Origin: Lachnospiraceae bacterium
GTDB taxonomy: Bacteria; Bacillota; Clostridia; Lachnospirales; Lachnospiraceae
DNA length: 64,000 bases
NCBI GenBank assembly: GCA_022510745.1
Contig: JAFLSY010000004.1
Span: 124,001-188,000 of the forward strand
Reading direction: 5' to 3'
Below are positions 17,159 to 25,141 of the stretch, in pieces (within the stretch, counting starts at the first letter, position 1; the number at the start of each line of letters is the position of its first letter). The translations under genes and the position numbers were made by a program. The notes beneath the pieces were generated by a model. That model ran no database searches and was not told the DNA's origin. It was given only the letters and a program-made list of their open reading frames with translations.

Positions 17159-18658
17159 ATGGAAGTCATTAATATCGGCGGACGAAAGATCGGGTCAGGA
17201 TACCCGGCATACATCATTGCGGAAATGTCCGCAAACCATGCAGGCAGCATGGAACGCGCCAAGGAGATCATCCGTAAGGCCAAGGAGTGCGGTGCAGACT
17301 GTATTAAGATCCAGACCTATACGGCGGATACCATTACCATAGATTGTCATAATTCGTATTTTCAGATAGAAGACGGCACTTGGGAAGGGGAAAACCTCTA
17401 TAGCCTGTACAATAAGGCTTATACGCCCTGGGAGTGGCAGGCAGAGCTAAAAGCGGAGGCAGAACGGGTCGGCATTGACTTTTTTTCCACACCTTTCGAT
17501 TTTTCGGCTGTGGACTTTTTGGAAGGAATCGGTGTGGGATTTTATAAGATCGCTTCTTTTGAGTTGCGGGATATTCCCCTTCTGCGCTATGTGGCACGGA
17601 CAAAGAAGCCCATGATTCTTTCCACGGGTATGGCTTCCTATGCAGAGATAGCGGAGGCAGTGGAAACCATACGGGGTGAGGGTAACGAACAGATTGCCCT
17701 GTTACGCTGCGCCAGCGCCTATCCGGCAATCGCAGACAGTATGAATCTCGCTACCATGCAGGATATGGGAGCGCGTTTTGGAGTGCCGGTGGGACTCTCG
17801 GACCATTCCTTGGGAAGTTTGGCCGCGGTCACTGCCGTGGCAATGGGCGGCAGTATTATTGAAAAGCATTTCTGCCTCGGACGGGACATTGAAAATCCGG
17901 ATTCTTCTTTTTCCATGGAACCTGCGGAATTTGCAGCAATGGTACGGGATATCAGACAGGCGGAAAAGGCAAAGGGCATTGTATATTACGGTGCGACGGA
18001 GCAGGAAAAAGAAAATACTGTGTTCCGCAAATCCTTGTTTGTGGTGAAGGATGTAAAACAGGGTGAAGTCTTTACCAAAGAAAATATCCGGGTGATCCGA
18101 CCGGGATATGGGCTGCATCCCAGAGAATATGAGCATGTGTTAGGCAAATGCAGCAAGGAGGATCTGGAACGTGGAACTCCTCTTACAGCTTCGGTAGTAG
18201 AAGACTATGTGACACTAATGTCAGCAACGAAAGAACAGGAAGAGCTGGTACTTATCTGGGCAAACGAGGAAGAGACTAGAAAACAGTCCTTTTCCACGGA
18301 GCCAATCTCAAAGGAAGCGCATCACGCTTGGTACAGTGCGGCGCTTACTTCTAAAACGCGCCGCCTCTATATCTGCTATCACGGAGAAACTCCGGTAGGA
18401 CTGTTTCGTTTTGATCTGTTGTCCGATGAGGAAGCGGAGATCAGCTATCAGATTGATGCAAGATTCCGGGGCAGGGGCTATGCAGGCGACATGCTTCAGG
18501 CAGGAGAAGCGCTTTTGCAGGAGAGGTATCCTATGTTAAAAAAGCTTTCCGCAAGAGTAAAACCGGGAAATACTGCATCCTGTAAGCTGTTGCAAAAATT
18601 GGACTACGAAGAGAAGAAGCGGGATGAAAGCTGTCTTTTGTATGAGAAAACACTGTAG
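17159..18658 (+). CDS. pseI: Pseudaminic acid synthase fused to a PseH-like GNAT acetyltransferase
   Basis: 499 residues, about 150 longer than a normal PseI. Residues 1-280 form the NeuB-type TIM barrel with IIAEMSANHAGSMERAK, DCIKIQTYTADTITID, STPFDFSAVDFLE and LSDHSLGS. Residues about 285-350 form the SAF domain (KSLFVVKDVKQGEVF, RPGYGLHPRE). From about 355 there is a GNAT domain: LIWANEEETRKQSF, an acetyl-CoA loop FRGRGYAGDML and VKPGNTASCKLL. The barrel condenses 6-deoxy-AltdiNAc with PEP. The GNAT part looks like PseH, which acetylates the 4-amino group earlier in the pathway, so one polypeptide would hold two non-consecutive steps. AAGGAG (17146-17151) favours ATG 17159 over ATG 17153. 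Confidence 0.9.
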   Translation: MEVINIGGRKIGSGYPAYIIAEMSANHAGSMERAKEIIRKAKECGADCIKIQTYTADTITIDCHNSYFQIEDGTWEGENLYSLYNKAYTPWEWQAELKAEAERVGIDFFSTPFDFSAVDFLEGIGVGFYKIASFELRDIPLLRYVARTKKPMILSTGMASYAEIAEAVETIRGEGNEQIALLRCASAYPAIADSMNLATMQDMGARFGVPVGLSDHSLGSLAAVTAVAMGGSIIEKHFCLGRDIENPDSSFSMEPAEFAAMVRDIRQAEKAKGIVYYGATEQEKENTVFRKSLFVVKDVKQGEVFTKENIRVIRPGYGLHPREYEHVLGKCSKEDLERGTPLTASVVEDYVTLMSATKEQEELVLIWANEEETRKQSFSTEPISKEAHHAWYSAALTSKTRRLYICYHGETPVGLFRFDLLSDEEAEISYQIDARFRGRGYAGDMLQAGEALLQERYPMLKKLSARVKPGNTASCKLLQKLDYEEKKRDESCLLYEKTL

Positions 18659-18697
18659 GTACGATAGATAGAAAAGACGACAAATAGGAGGGAATGT

Positions 18698-19732
18698 ATG
18701 ATCTGGATACGGGCGGATGCCAACAGAGAAATCGGAGCAGGGCATATCATGCGCTGTCTTTCCATAGCGGAAGCGCTGCGGGATATGGGAGAAGAGATAC
18801 TCTTTCTTGTGGCGGATGAAACGGCGGTGAAGCTGTTTGAGGAGCGCGGGCAGGCGTATAGAGTACTGAACGCTGATTATCGCAAATTAGAGCAGGAACT
18901 GCCGGGGCTGCTTTCTTTACTACAGGAAGAAAAGCCCGGTCTGCTTTTGATCGACAGCTATTTTGTTACGGAAAAATATCTGCGGGAGGTGGGGAAGCAG
19001 GTGAAAACAGCCTGTCTGGATGACTGTGGAGAGCTTCCCTATCCGGTGGATATCCTGATCAATTATAATATATACGGAGATCAGATTGATTACAGGGGGG
19101 CGCTTGCGGATAATGGATCCGCCGCTGATATGCGGTTGCTTCTCGGATCCTTCTACACACCGCTCAGACCGGAATTTTCTCAAGTGAAGTATGTGGTAAA
19201 AGATCAGGTGGAAAAGGTGTTGGTCACCATGGGCGGAAGTGACCGGTATAATTTGACGGGACAGCTTTTGCGGCATGTGCTGAAGGATGAAGAAGCCCGC
19301 AGACTGCATTATCATGTGGTCAGCGGAGCCTTTAATCCATACCTCTCGTATTTGACAGAGATGTCAGATAGATACAAAAATATTCATATTCACCAGAATG
19401 TGCGCAATATGGCGGAATTGATGTGCGATTGCGATCTGGCCGTAACGGCGGCCGGTTCTACGGTATATGAACTCTGTGCAGTGGGCTTACCCATCCTATG
19501 CTTTTCCTTTACGGAAAATCAAAGGCGGATTGCGGATACCTTTAAGAAAAAATCAATAGCAGGTTTTAGCGGTGATTACAAGAAGGATGGGCAGGCAATG
19601 TTTTCCGGGCTACTGCCCAAACTGAAAGAGCTGACGGGGGATGCGGTGTTAAGAAAGGAACTGAGTCAAAGAGGCAGGGAATTGATAGACGGAAAGGGAG
19701 CTAAGTATTTGGCTGCCAGACTATTGGAATGA
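18698..19732 (+). CDS. pseG: UDP-2,4-diacetamido-2,4,6-trideoxy-beta-L-altropyranose hydrolase
   Basis: 344 residues with a GT-B-like fold. The N-terminal IGAGHIMRCLSIAEAL carries the catalytic histidine pattern of PseG. LDDCGELPYPVDILINYN, TMGGSDRYNLTGQ and AAGSTVYELCAVGLPIL complete the family set. It removes UDP from the altrose intermediate, giving the free sugar used by PseI. The gene starts 40 bases after pseI-pseH with a strong AGGAGGGA box (18686-18693). Length is close to the 270-350 seen in the family, so there is no additional GNAT here, consistent with the GNAT being fused to PseI instead. Confidence 0.92.
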   Translation: MIWIRADANREIGAGHIMRCLSIAEALRDMGEEILFLVADETAVKLFEERGQAYRVLNADYRKLEQELPGLLSLLQEEKPGLLLIDSYFVTEKYLREVGKQVKTACLDDCGELPYPVDILINYNIYGDQIDYRGALADNGSAADMRLLLGSFYTPLRPEFSQVKYVVKDQVEKVLVTMGGSDRYNLTGQLLRHVLKDEEARRLHYHVVSGAFNPYLSYLTEMSDRYKNIHIHQNVRNMAELMCDCDLAVTAAGSTVYELCAVGLPILCFSFTENQRRIADTFKKKSIAGFSGDYKKDGQAMFSGLLPKLKELTGDAVLRKELSQRGRELIDGKGAKYLAARLLE

Positions 19733-19748
19733 TGAGGGGAAAAGAGAG

Positions 19749-21980
19749 ATGAGGGAAGTCATAAAAAGAAATAAGATATTGCTTATCTGCTTTCTATTTA
19801 ATTTTCTGTTGGGTGTAGTTACATTCTTGCCGTTTATGATTGCCGAGGGAGGCAGATTTTCCCTGGGCGTGGATTATGATCATATTATAATGCCTACATT
19901 TAGGATCACTAGAGATGCTATTTGGAAAGGGGATATTTTTTGGAATTGGGAATTTGATCTGGGGACGGATTTTATAGGATTAAGCGGTTATCTTGTGTTA
20001 GGTTCTCCCTTTTTCTGGTTGTCAGTACTTTTTCCGAATATAGATTATCTTTATTTAGGGGGCTGGCTTTTTATTTTAAAATATGCCGTGACAGGAATGA
20101 TGGCCGGAGTATATCTACGGCGCTTTCTACAAAAAGAAAAATATGTGCTTTTGGGCAGTATCCTGTATGCTTTTTCTGGTTTTCAAGCGGTTAATGTGAT
20201 GTTTGGCAGTTTCCACGATGCAGTAGCACTATTCCCGCTTTTATTATGGGGATTAGAGACTTTGCTTACAGACGGAAAAAAGGGACGTTTTGCAATTGCT
20301 GTTGCGATCAATGCTCTAGTAAATTACTATCTGTTCGTAGGAGAAGTGGTCTTTTGTATATTGTATTTTATCTTTCGTTTTTGGTGGGAAGAACGAAAGT
20401 ATTATAAAAAAATCCCTGTCTGTATTGGAGAAGGCATTTTAGGAATAACCATTGCTGGGGGGGTATGGATTCCGTCCATCTTGTTTAGCTTACAAAACCC
20501 AAGAAGCGGGCAGTTTCTGCCATTGAGTAATTGGCTGCCTTTAAACAGCATTGAACTGTTGAAACTTTGTCGTACTTTCTTTTTTCCCGGAGAAATGATG
20601 CAGGCATGGTCATCTGTCATGAAAGCAGACTGGTCATCCAGTTCCGCTTATCTGCCGTTTGTAGGAATGACGCTGGTCTTTGTTTACTTATGGAGAAATA
20701 TAAAAAAGAAAGACTGGTTAAAACGCATGTGTGTAGTGTGTTTGGTTTTTATGTGTATCCCGGTTTTAAGCAGTATGTTTACTTTATTTACGGATCATTA
20801 CAGCCGCTGGTACTATATGCCTTTGCTGCTTTTTTCGCTAGCGTCTGTACGAGTACTGGAAAATGCTTCTGAATATCCAATCCAAAAGGGTGCTGCAATT
20901 ATGCTGACATTTCTGGTAATGATCTTAGTAGGATTTTCTGTATGGAATCATTTCCGTTATCAGATCATATATGAGGAAACGGCATATTGGATTTTAAATA
21001 GTACGGCCATTATTGGAGTACTTATTATTTGGCTGTTGCCCAAGTTTCTCTCGCAGGAAAAAATCTTATTTAAGACCGTTTTTTGTTTGACTGCTGTTTT
21101 TTCCGTATTTACAACAGCATATACCTGCTTCCGTTATCAAGAGATAAGAGGATATGAGGTAACGGAGTATGAATATCATATGGAAGTCTGTGAAAATCTG
21201 GGAAAGTTGGTGGATGTAGAAAGAGAGCCCTATCGCATGGTGAATATAGACAATCGTATTGCTGCTTCAGCAAAAATTCCGGCAGTGGGTTCTAGTTTTA
21301 ATACGGTGCAGGGTTCAGTCTTTATTCTATGGAATGTGTTGGGAGAGGACAGAAGAGTGGTCTGTCCGCCTATTCCGGAAGGTTTCTATAATCTGACAGG
21401 TGCTAAGTACGAATTTAGTTCTCAGATTATTACAGAAGAAGGGTATCGTTTGTTGGGACAGGAAGAAACTCCTATTAAAACATATTACTTATACGAAAAA
21501 GAGGAATCCCGTTCCATAGGTACGACCTACGATGCTTATATTAAAGAAAGTGAGTTTTTACAGTTAGAAAAGGAAGAACGAGCTTTGGTAATGCTGGAAG
21601 CGGTTGTCATAGCGGATGAAGAGGAAGTTCTTGTTGGAAATGTATTGAAGCCATGGAATGGCAGTGAAGGGCAACATGGGGATATTAATAACTATCTGCG
21701 GGATGAAAGAGGATTCTCCTGTACAGTCCAAACAGGTGAGCAGTGTGCTCTGTTGTTTAGTGTTCCCTATGCAGATGGCTGGAGTGCCTACATAAATGGG
21801 GAAAAAGTTCCAATACTTGAGACGGCAGGATTTATGACGATCATGGTAGAACCGGGAGAAAGTGAAATAAGGTTTTCCTATTTTAACAAGGCTGTATTCT
21901 GGGGTCTCTTATCTTCCCTTCTGGGTCTTGTCATTTGGGCAATACTGATTAAAAGAAGCTGGACCGGAGTCAGAGTGTAG
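19749..21980 (+). CDS. YfhO-family membrane protein, GT-C-like
   Basis: 743 residues: about 12-13 spans in the first 470 residues, then a large external domain (about 480-715) and a final span near 722-740. The first external loop has GVDYDHIIMPTF and WNWEFDLGTD, acidic motifs at the GT-C catalytic position, and FYNLTGAKY with DGWSAYINGEKV near the C-terminus is characteristic of YfhO proteins. YfhO homologues glycosylate lipoteichoic acid or related polymers from undecaprenyl-linked sugars. It splits pseG from pseC and is more AT-rich than those neighbours by eye, so it may have been inserted into the Pse set. Confidence 0.85.
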   Translation: MREVIKRNKILLICFLFNFLLGVVTFLPFMIAEGGRFSLGVDYDHIIMPTFRITRDAIWKGDIFWNWEFDLGTDFIGLSGYLVLGSPFFWLSVLFPNIDYLYLGGWLFILKYAVTGMMAGVYLRRFLQKEKYVLLGSILYAFSGFQAVNVMFGSFHDAVALFPLLLWGLETLLTDGKKGRFAIAVAINALVNYYLFVGEVVFCILYFIFRFWWEERKYYKKIPVCIGEGILGITIAGGVWIPSILFSLQNPRSGQFLPLSNWLPLNSIELLKLCRTFFFPGEMMQAWSSVMKADWSSSSAYLPFVGMTLVFVYLWRNIKKKDWLKRMCVVCLVFMCIPVLSSMFTLFTDHYSRWYYMPLLLFSLASVRVLENASEYPIQKGAAIMLTFLVMILVGFSVWNHFRYQIIYEETAYWILNSTAIIGVLIIWLLPKFLSQEKILFKTVFCLTAVFSVFTTAYTCFRYQEIRGYEVTEYEYHMEVCENLGKLVDVEREPYRMVNIDNRIAASAKIPAVGSSFNTVQGSVFILWNVLGEDRRVVCPPIPEGFYNLTGAKYEFSSQIITEEGYRLLGQEETPIKTYYLYEKEESRSIGTTYDAYIKESEFLQLEKEERALVMLEAVVIADEEEVLVGNVLKPWNGSEGQHGDINNYLRDERGFSCTVQTGEQCALLFSVPYADGWSAYINGEKVPILETAGFMTIMVEPGESEIRFSYFNKAVFWGLLSSLLGLVIWAILIKRSWTGVRV

Positions 21981-21992
21981 TGAGCGGAAAGT

Positions 21993-22021
21993 TTGACGGT
22001 ACTACCTGAATATGCTATATT
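21993..22021 (+). promoter_or_regulatory. Putative extended -10 promoter before pseC
   Basis: TTGACG (21993-21998), 17-base spacer, TATATT (22016-22021), with TATGC directly before the -10 giving an extended TRTG element. Transcription would begin near 22028, about 33 bases before the pseC ATG. The same -35/-10 hexamers and spacing recur at 45835-45863. Confidence 0.65.
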
Positions 22022-22060
22022 GAACAGAAGAAAGCTGGGAAAAAGAGGAATAAAGAAAGT

Positions 22061-23254
22061 ATGGAAAAACTGGCGATTGACGGTGGAAAACCGGTCAGAA
22101 GCACGAAATTGTTTTATGGGCATCAGTATATCGACGATGCGGATGTAGCAGCGGTGACCCAGGTGTTAAGAAGCGATTATCTCACCTGCGGGCCCAAGAT
22201 CACGGAGTTAGAGCAGCGGCTTTGCGAACTGACCGGGGCTAAATATGCGGTGGTAGTCAGCAACGGGACAGCTGCGCTGCATATTGCCTGTCAGGCAGCA
22301 GGCGTTTCTGAGGGGGATGAAGTGATCACCACCCCCATTACCTTTGCAGCATCGGCAAACTGCGCGCTGTACTGTGGAGCGAAGCCTGTATTTGCGGATA
22401 TCAATGAGAGCACTTATAATATCGACCCCAAAAGCGTGGAGGAGCATTTTTCCGAGCGTACGAAAGCTGTGGTTGCCGTAGATTTTACCGGACAGGCTGT
22501 AGAGTTGGAACCGCTCCTTAAGCTGTGTAAAGAAAAAGGAGCCATACTTATCGAGGATGGGGCACATTCTATTGGAACCTCTTATAACGGACGGATGGTA
22601 GGCTCCGTTGCGGACATGACCACCTTCAGCTTTCACCCGGTCAAGACCGTCACCGGCGGAGAAGGCGGTGCGGTTCTCACAAATAATGAGGAATACTATA
22701 AAAAACTGGTGCTCTATCGGGCGCATGGAATTACCAGAGAGCCTTCCCTGCTTGAAAAGCCCTGTGAAGGCGGCTGGTACTATGAGCAGATCGCACTGGG
22801 CATGAACTATCGGATGACGGATATTCAGGCGGCATTGATCATCAGCCAGTTGGATAAGTTACCGCTGTTTCGTGAACGGAGGAAAGCGATTGTTGCACGG
22901 TATAACGAGGCTTTCCGGACCATGCCGGAACTTTCGGTACAGGAGGAGATTCCGGAATCGGATACCACCAGACATCTGTATATTCTTCGCATCCGGCCGG
23001 AAAAACTGACCATAGACAGAAAGCAGTTCTTTGATGCTATGGCGGCGGAAAACATCTGCTGCAATGTACATTATATCCCGGTATACTATCATCCTTACTA
23101 TGAAAAGCTGGGCTATCAAAAGGGGCTTTGTCCAAAGGCGGAAAAGTTGTATGAGGAGATACTGAGCTTGCCCTTATACTATGGACTGACTGACCAGGAT
23201 GTGGAAGATGTTATCGAAGCGGTCAGAAAAATAGTAGAAAATTGCAGAAAATAA
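22061..23254 (+). CDS. pseC: UDP-4-amino-4,6-dideoxy-N-acetyl-beta-L-altrosamine transaminase
   Basis: 397 residues of the DegT/DnrJ/EryC1 PLP-dependent family. Seen: YIDDADVAAVTQVL, SDYLTCGP, SNGTAALHIA, EDGAHSIG and FHPVKTVTGGEGG, where Lys195 should form the PLP aldimine. The N-terminal pattern and SDYLT-GP are those of PseC. It aminates the 4-keto intermediate produced by PseB from UDP-GlcNAc, using glutamate. PseB itself is not in the window. The gene has its own putative promoter and is followed by a membrane protein 20 bases on. Confidence 0.92.
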   Translation: MEKLAIDGGKPVRSTKLFYGHQYIDDADVAAVTQVLRSDYLTCGPKITELEQRLCELTGAKYAVVVSNGTAALHIACQAAGVSEGDEVITTPITFAASANCALYCGAKPVFADINESTYNIDPKSVEEHFSERTKAVVAVDFTGQAVELEPLLKLCKEKGAILIEDGAHSIGTSYNGRMVGSVADMTTFSFHPVKTVTGGEGGAVLTNNEEYYKKLVLYRAHGITREPSLLEKPCEGGWYYEQIALGMNYRMTDIQAALIISQLDKLPLFRERRKAIVARYNEAFRTMPELSVQEEIPESDTTRHLYILRIRPEKLTIDRKQFFDAMAAENICCNVHYIPVYYHPYYEKLGYQKGLCPKAEKLYEEILSLPLYYGLTDQDVEDVIEAVRKIVENCRK

Positions 23255-23273
23255 GAAACTGAAAGAATAGAAC

Positions 23274-25058
23274 ATGCGTATAACAGAGAAACTGAAACAA
23301 AACGAAAATAAAATATGGGCGCTTAGCTTTTCTCTTTTACTTTGTATCCTTTTAAGTATACGGTTTGATTTTTATTATGACTTAAATGATGATGTGCTGA
23401 TGAAGGATATTTTGGCCGGTGCATATACCGGCCAGCCGGAGAGCAGGAATATTCAGATGCTTTTCCCCATTAGCTGGTTTTTGAGCGGCCTATACCGACT
23501 GGTTAGAACTCTGCCCTGGTATGGTATTTTTATATGTGGGTGTCAGTTCTTCTGTATTTACCTTCTGACGGAAAGGCTGCTTGGGTTTTTTTCGAAAAAA
23601 TGGAGCAAGGCGGCTGCAGTTTCTCTGGAAGCCCTTGTGTTGTTGGCGCTGATTTTATGGGAGCTTATTTTTGTGCAATATACGGTGACCTGTACCCTGC
23701 TTGCGGCAACGGCAGCTTTTTTATTTTTAACGACTGATTCTTCCGGTACGGCAGGAGCGTTTTTACGTCGTAATCTGCCAAGTGTTTTTTTGGTTGCGCT
23801 TTCTTATCTGATACGCTCGGAAATGCTGCTTTTGGTGCTGCCCCTGATCTGCGTGACCGGACTTTGCAGATGGATGGCAGATAAACCGTTTTGGACCAAA
23901 GAAAACGCCAAAAAATATTTTTTGGTTTTCGGTGTGCTTCTGTCAGGAATTATTCTGGGACAGAGTGTGCACATGTTGGGTTATAGCAGCCCTAAGTGGC
24001 GGGAGTTTACGGTCTATTTTGACAATCGGACGGAGTTGTATGATTTTCAATTCGTTCCAGCCTATGAAGGAAATGAAGCCTTTTATGAGAGTGTTGGGAT
24101 GAGCAAAAGCGGACAGACGCTTTTGGCGAATTACAACTTTGGCATGGATGAGGAAATAAACGCAGAACTGTTAGGGAAAGTTGCAGATTATGCCGGAGAG
24201 ATAAAAAAGGAGATGCTAAGTTCCCGGGATAGGTTTAAGCAGGCCGTCTCCAATTACCGCTACAGAACCTTCCATGAGACGGACTATCCTTGGAATCTGT
24301 TTGTGCTGGGTATGTATGCCATAGTATTGGTTTCTGCTCTGTGGAACCGGCATTTTCGATATATCTTAGAGTTGTTTCTTTTAGGTATGGTAAGGACGGG
24401 GCTTTGGATGTTTATCTTATACCGTGGTCGTTCTCCGGAGCGTATTACCCACTCACTGTATTTGATGGAATTTGTAATTCTATTGGGTATGCTCTTATGG
24501 GAGAGTAAAAAGGAAAACAGATTGCCCTTACCCGTCAAGGCGGGAATCATGGCGTTCCTTGCCGTTTTGGGATTATTGGGAATTGGTGGAAGCTTTCAAA
24601 AGACCTGGACGGAATATCTGCGTAGAGAGCAGGTAAATACTGAGTTGCAGGCATTGCAGTCCTATACGCGTCAGTATCTGGAGAATTTTTATTTTGTGGA
24701 TGTATATTCTACGGTAGCCTATTCGGAAAAGATGTTTGCAGATGTGGATAACAGCCTTTCCAATTATGATATCATGGGGGGATGGGCATCCAAGAGTCCT
24801 TTAAATGAAAAGAAATTCCGGGCGTTTCACATTGATACCATGGAAGAAGCTATTCTGACAATGGAGAATGTCTATGTGATCGTAAAGGAGCCGGAGCCGA
24901 ATCTTCCTTTGCTGGAGGATTGGATGCGGGACTATTATGGTGAGAGGGGAATCTCAGTTACTTTACAAAAGGTGGATGTTATCAGGACGGCAGAAAAAGA
25001 GGTATTTTATGTATATACTGTAAGGGACGAGGCGGGTGCTTCGGTTGAAAGCGATTAG
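23274..25058 (+). CDS. Multi-pass membrane protein of unknown function, GT-C-like
   Basis: 594 residues, about ten spans up to residue 440 and a soluble C-terminal domain. After the first span it carries FYYDLNDDVLMKDILAG, an Asp-rich external motif like the catalytic loop of GT-C glycosyltransferases, and later RGRSPERITHSLY, a basic loop. I do not recognise a named family. The layout parallels the 10743, 19749 and 45894 proteins, so an outer-face sugar or phosphoglycerol transfer is a reasonable but unproven guess. It ends directly before the promoter of the acyl cassette. Confidence 0.55.
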   Translation: MRITEKLKQNENKIWALSFSLLLCILLSIRFDFYYDLNDDVLMKDILAGAYTGQPESRNIQMLFPISWFLSGLYRLVRTLPWYGIFICGCQFFCIYLLTERLLGFFSKKWSKAAAVSLEALVLLALILWELIFVQYTVTCTLLAATAAFLFLTTDSSGTAGAFLRRNLPSVFLVALSYLIRSEMLLLVLPLICVTGLCRWMADKPFWTKENAKKYFLVFGVLLSGIILGQSVHMLGYSSPKWREFTVYFDNRTELYDFQFVPAYEGNEAFYESVGMSKSGQTLLANYNFGMDEEINAELLGKVADYAGEIKKEMLSSRDRFKQAVSNYRYRTFHETDYPWNLFVLGMYAIVLVSALWNRHFRYILELFLLGMVRTGLWMFILYRGRSPERITHSLYLMEFVILLGMLLWESKKENRLPLPVKAGIMAFLAVLGLLGIGGSFQKTWTEYLRREQVNTELQALQSYTRQYLENFYFVDVYSTVAYSEKMFADVDNSLSNYDIMGGWASKSPLNEKKFRAFHIDTMEEAILTMENVYVIVKEPEPNLPLLEDWMRDYYGERGISVTLQKVDVIRTAEKEVFYVYTVRDEAGASVESD

Positions 25059-25073
25059 GGGTTGTGATATAAT
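25045..25073 (+). promoter_or_regulatory. Putative extended -10 promoter of the acyl cassette
   Basis: TTGAAA (25045-25050), 17-base spacer, TATAAT (25068-25073), preceded by TGTGA. It straddles the end of the preceding membrane gene. A start near 25080 leaves about 62 bases of leader, the longest among the internal promoters, with a small hairpin inside. Confidence 0.65.
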
Positions 25074-25083
25074 GAAAAAGATA

Positions 25084-25102
25084 TATGGAACATTTTTCCA
25101 TA
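25084..25102 (+). repeat. Short inverted repeat in the leader of the acyl cassette
   Basis: TATGGAA, five-base loop, TTCCATA. It lies between the putative promoter and the AGGAG box at 25131-25135. No T-run follows, so it is not a terminator; it could be an operator or an RNA hairpin. Confidence 0.4.
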
Positions 25103-25141
25103 GAAGAATATTTTATGTATAATATGCCATAGGAGTGGGAC

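Noticed and set aside
25095..25123. Second promoter (TTTCCA, 17 bases, TATAAT) in the leader of the acyl cassette
   Set aside because: Transcription would begin on the AGGAG box itself, leaving almost no leader; the stronger extended promoter at 25045-25073 is preferred.
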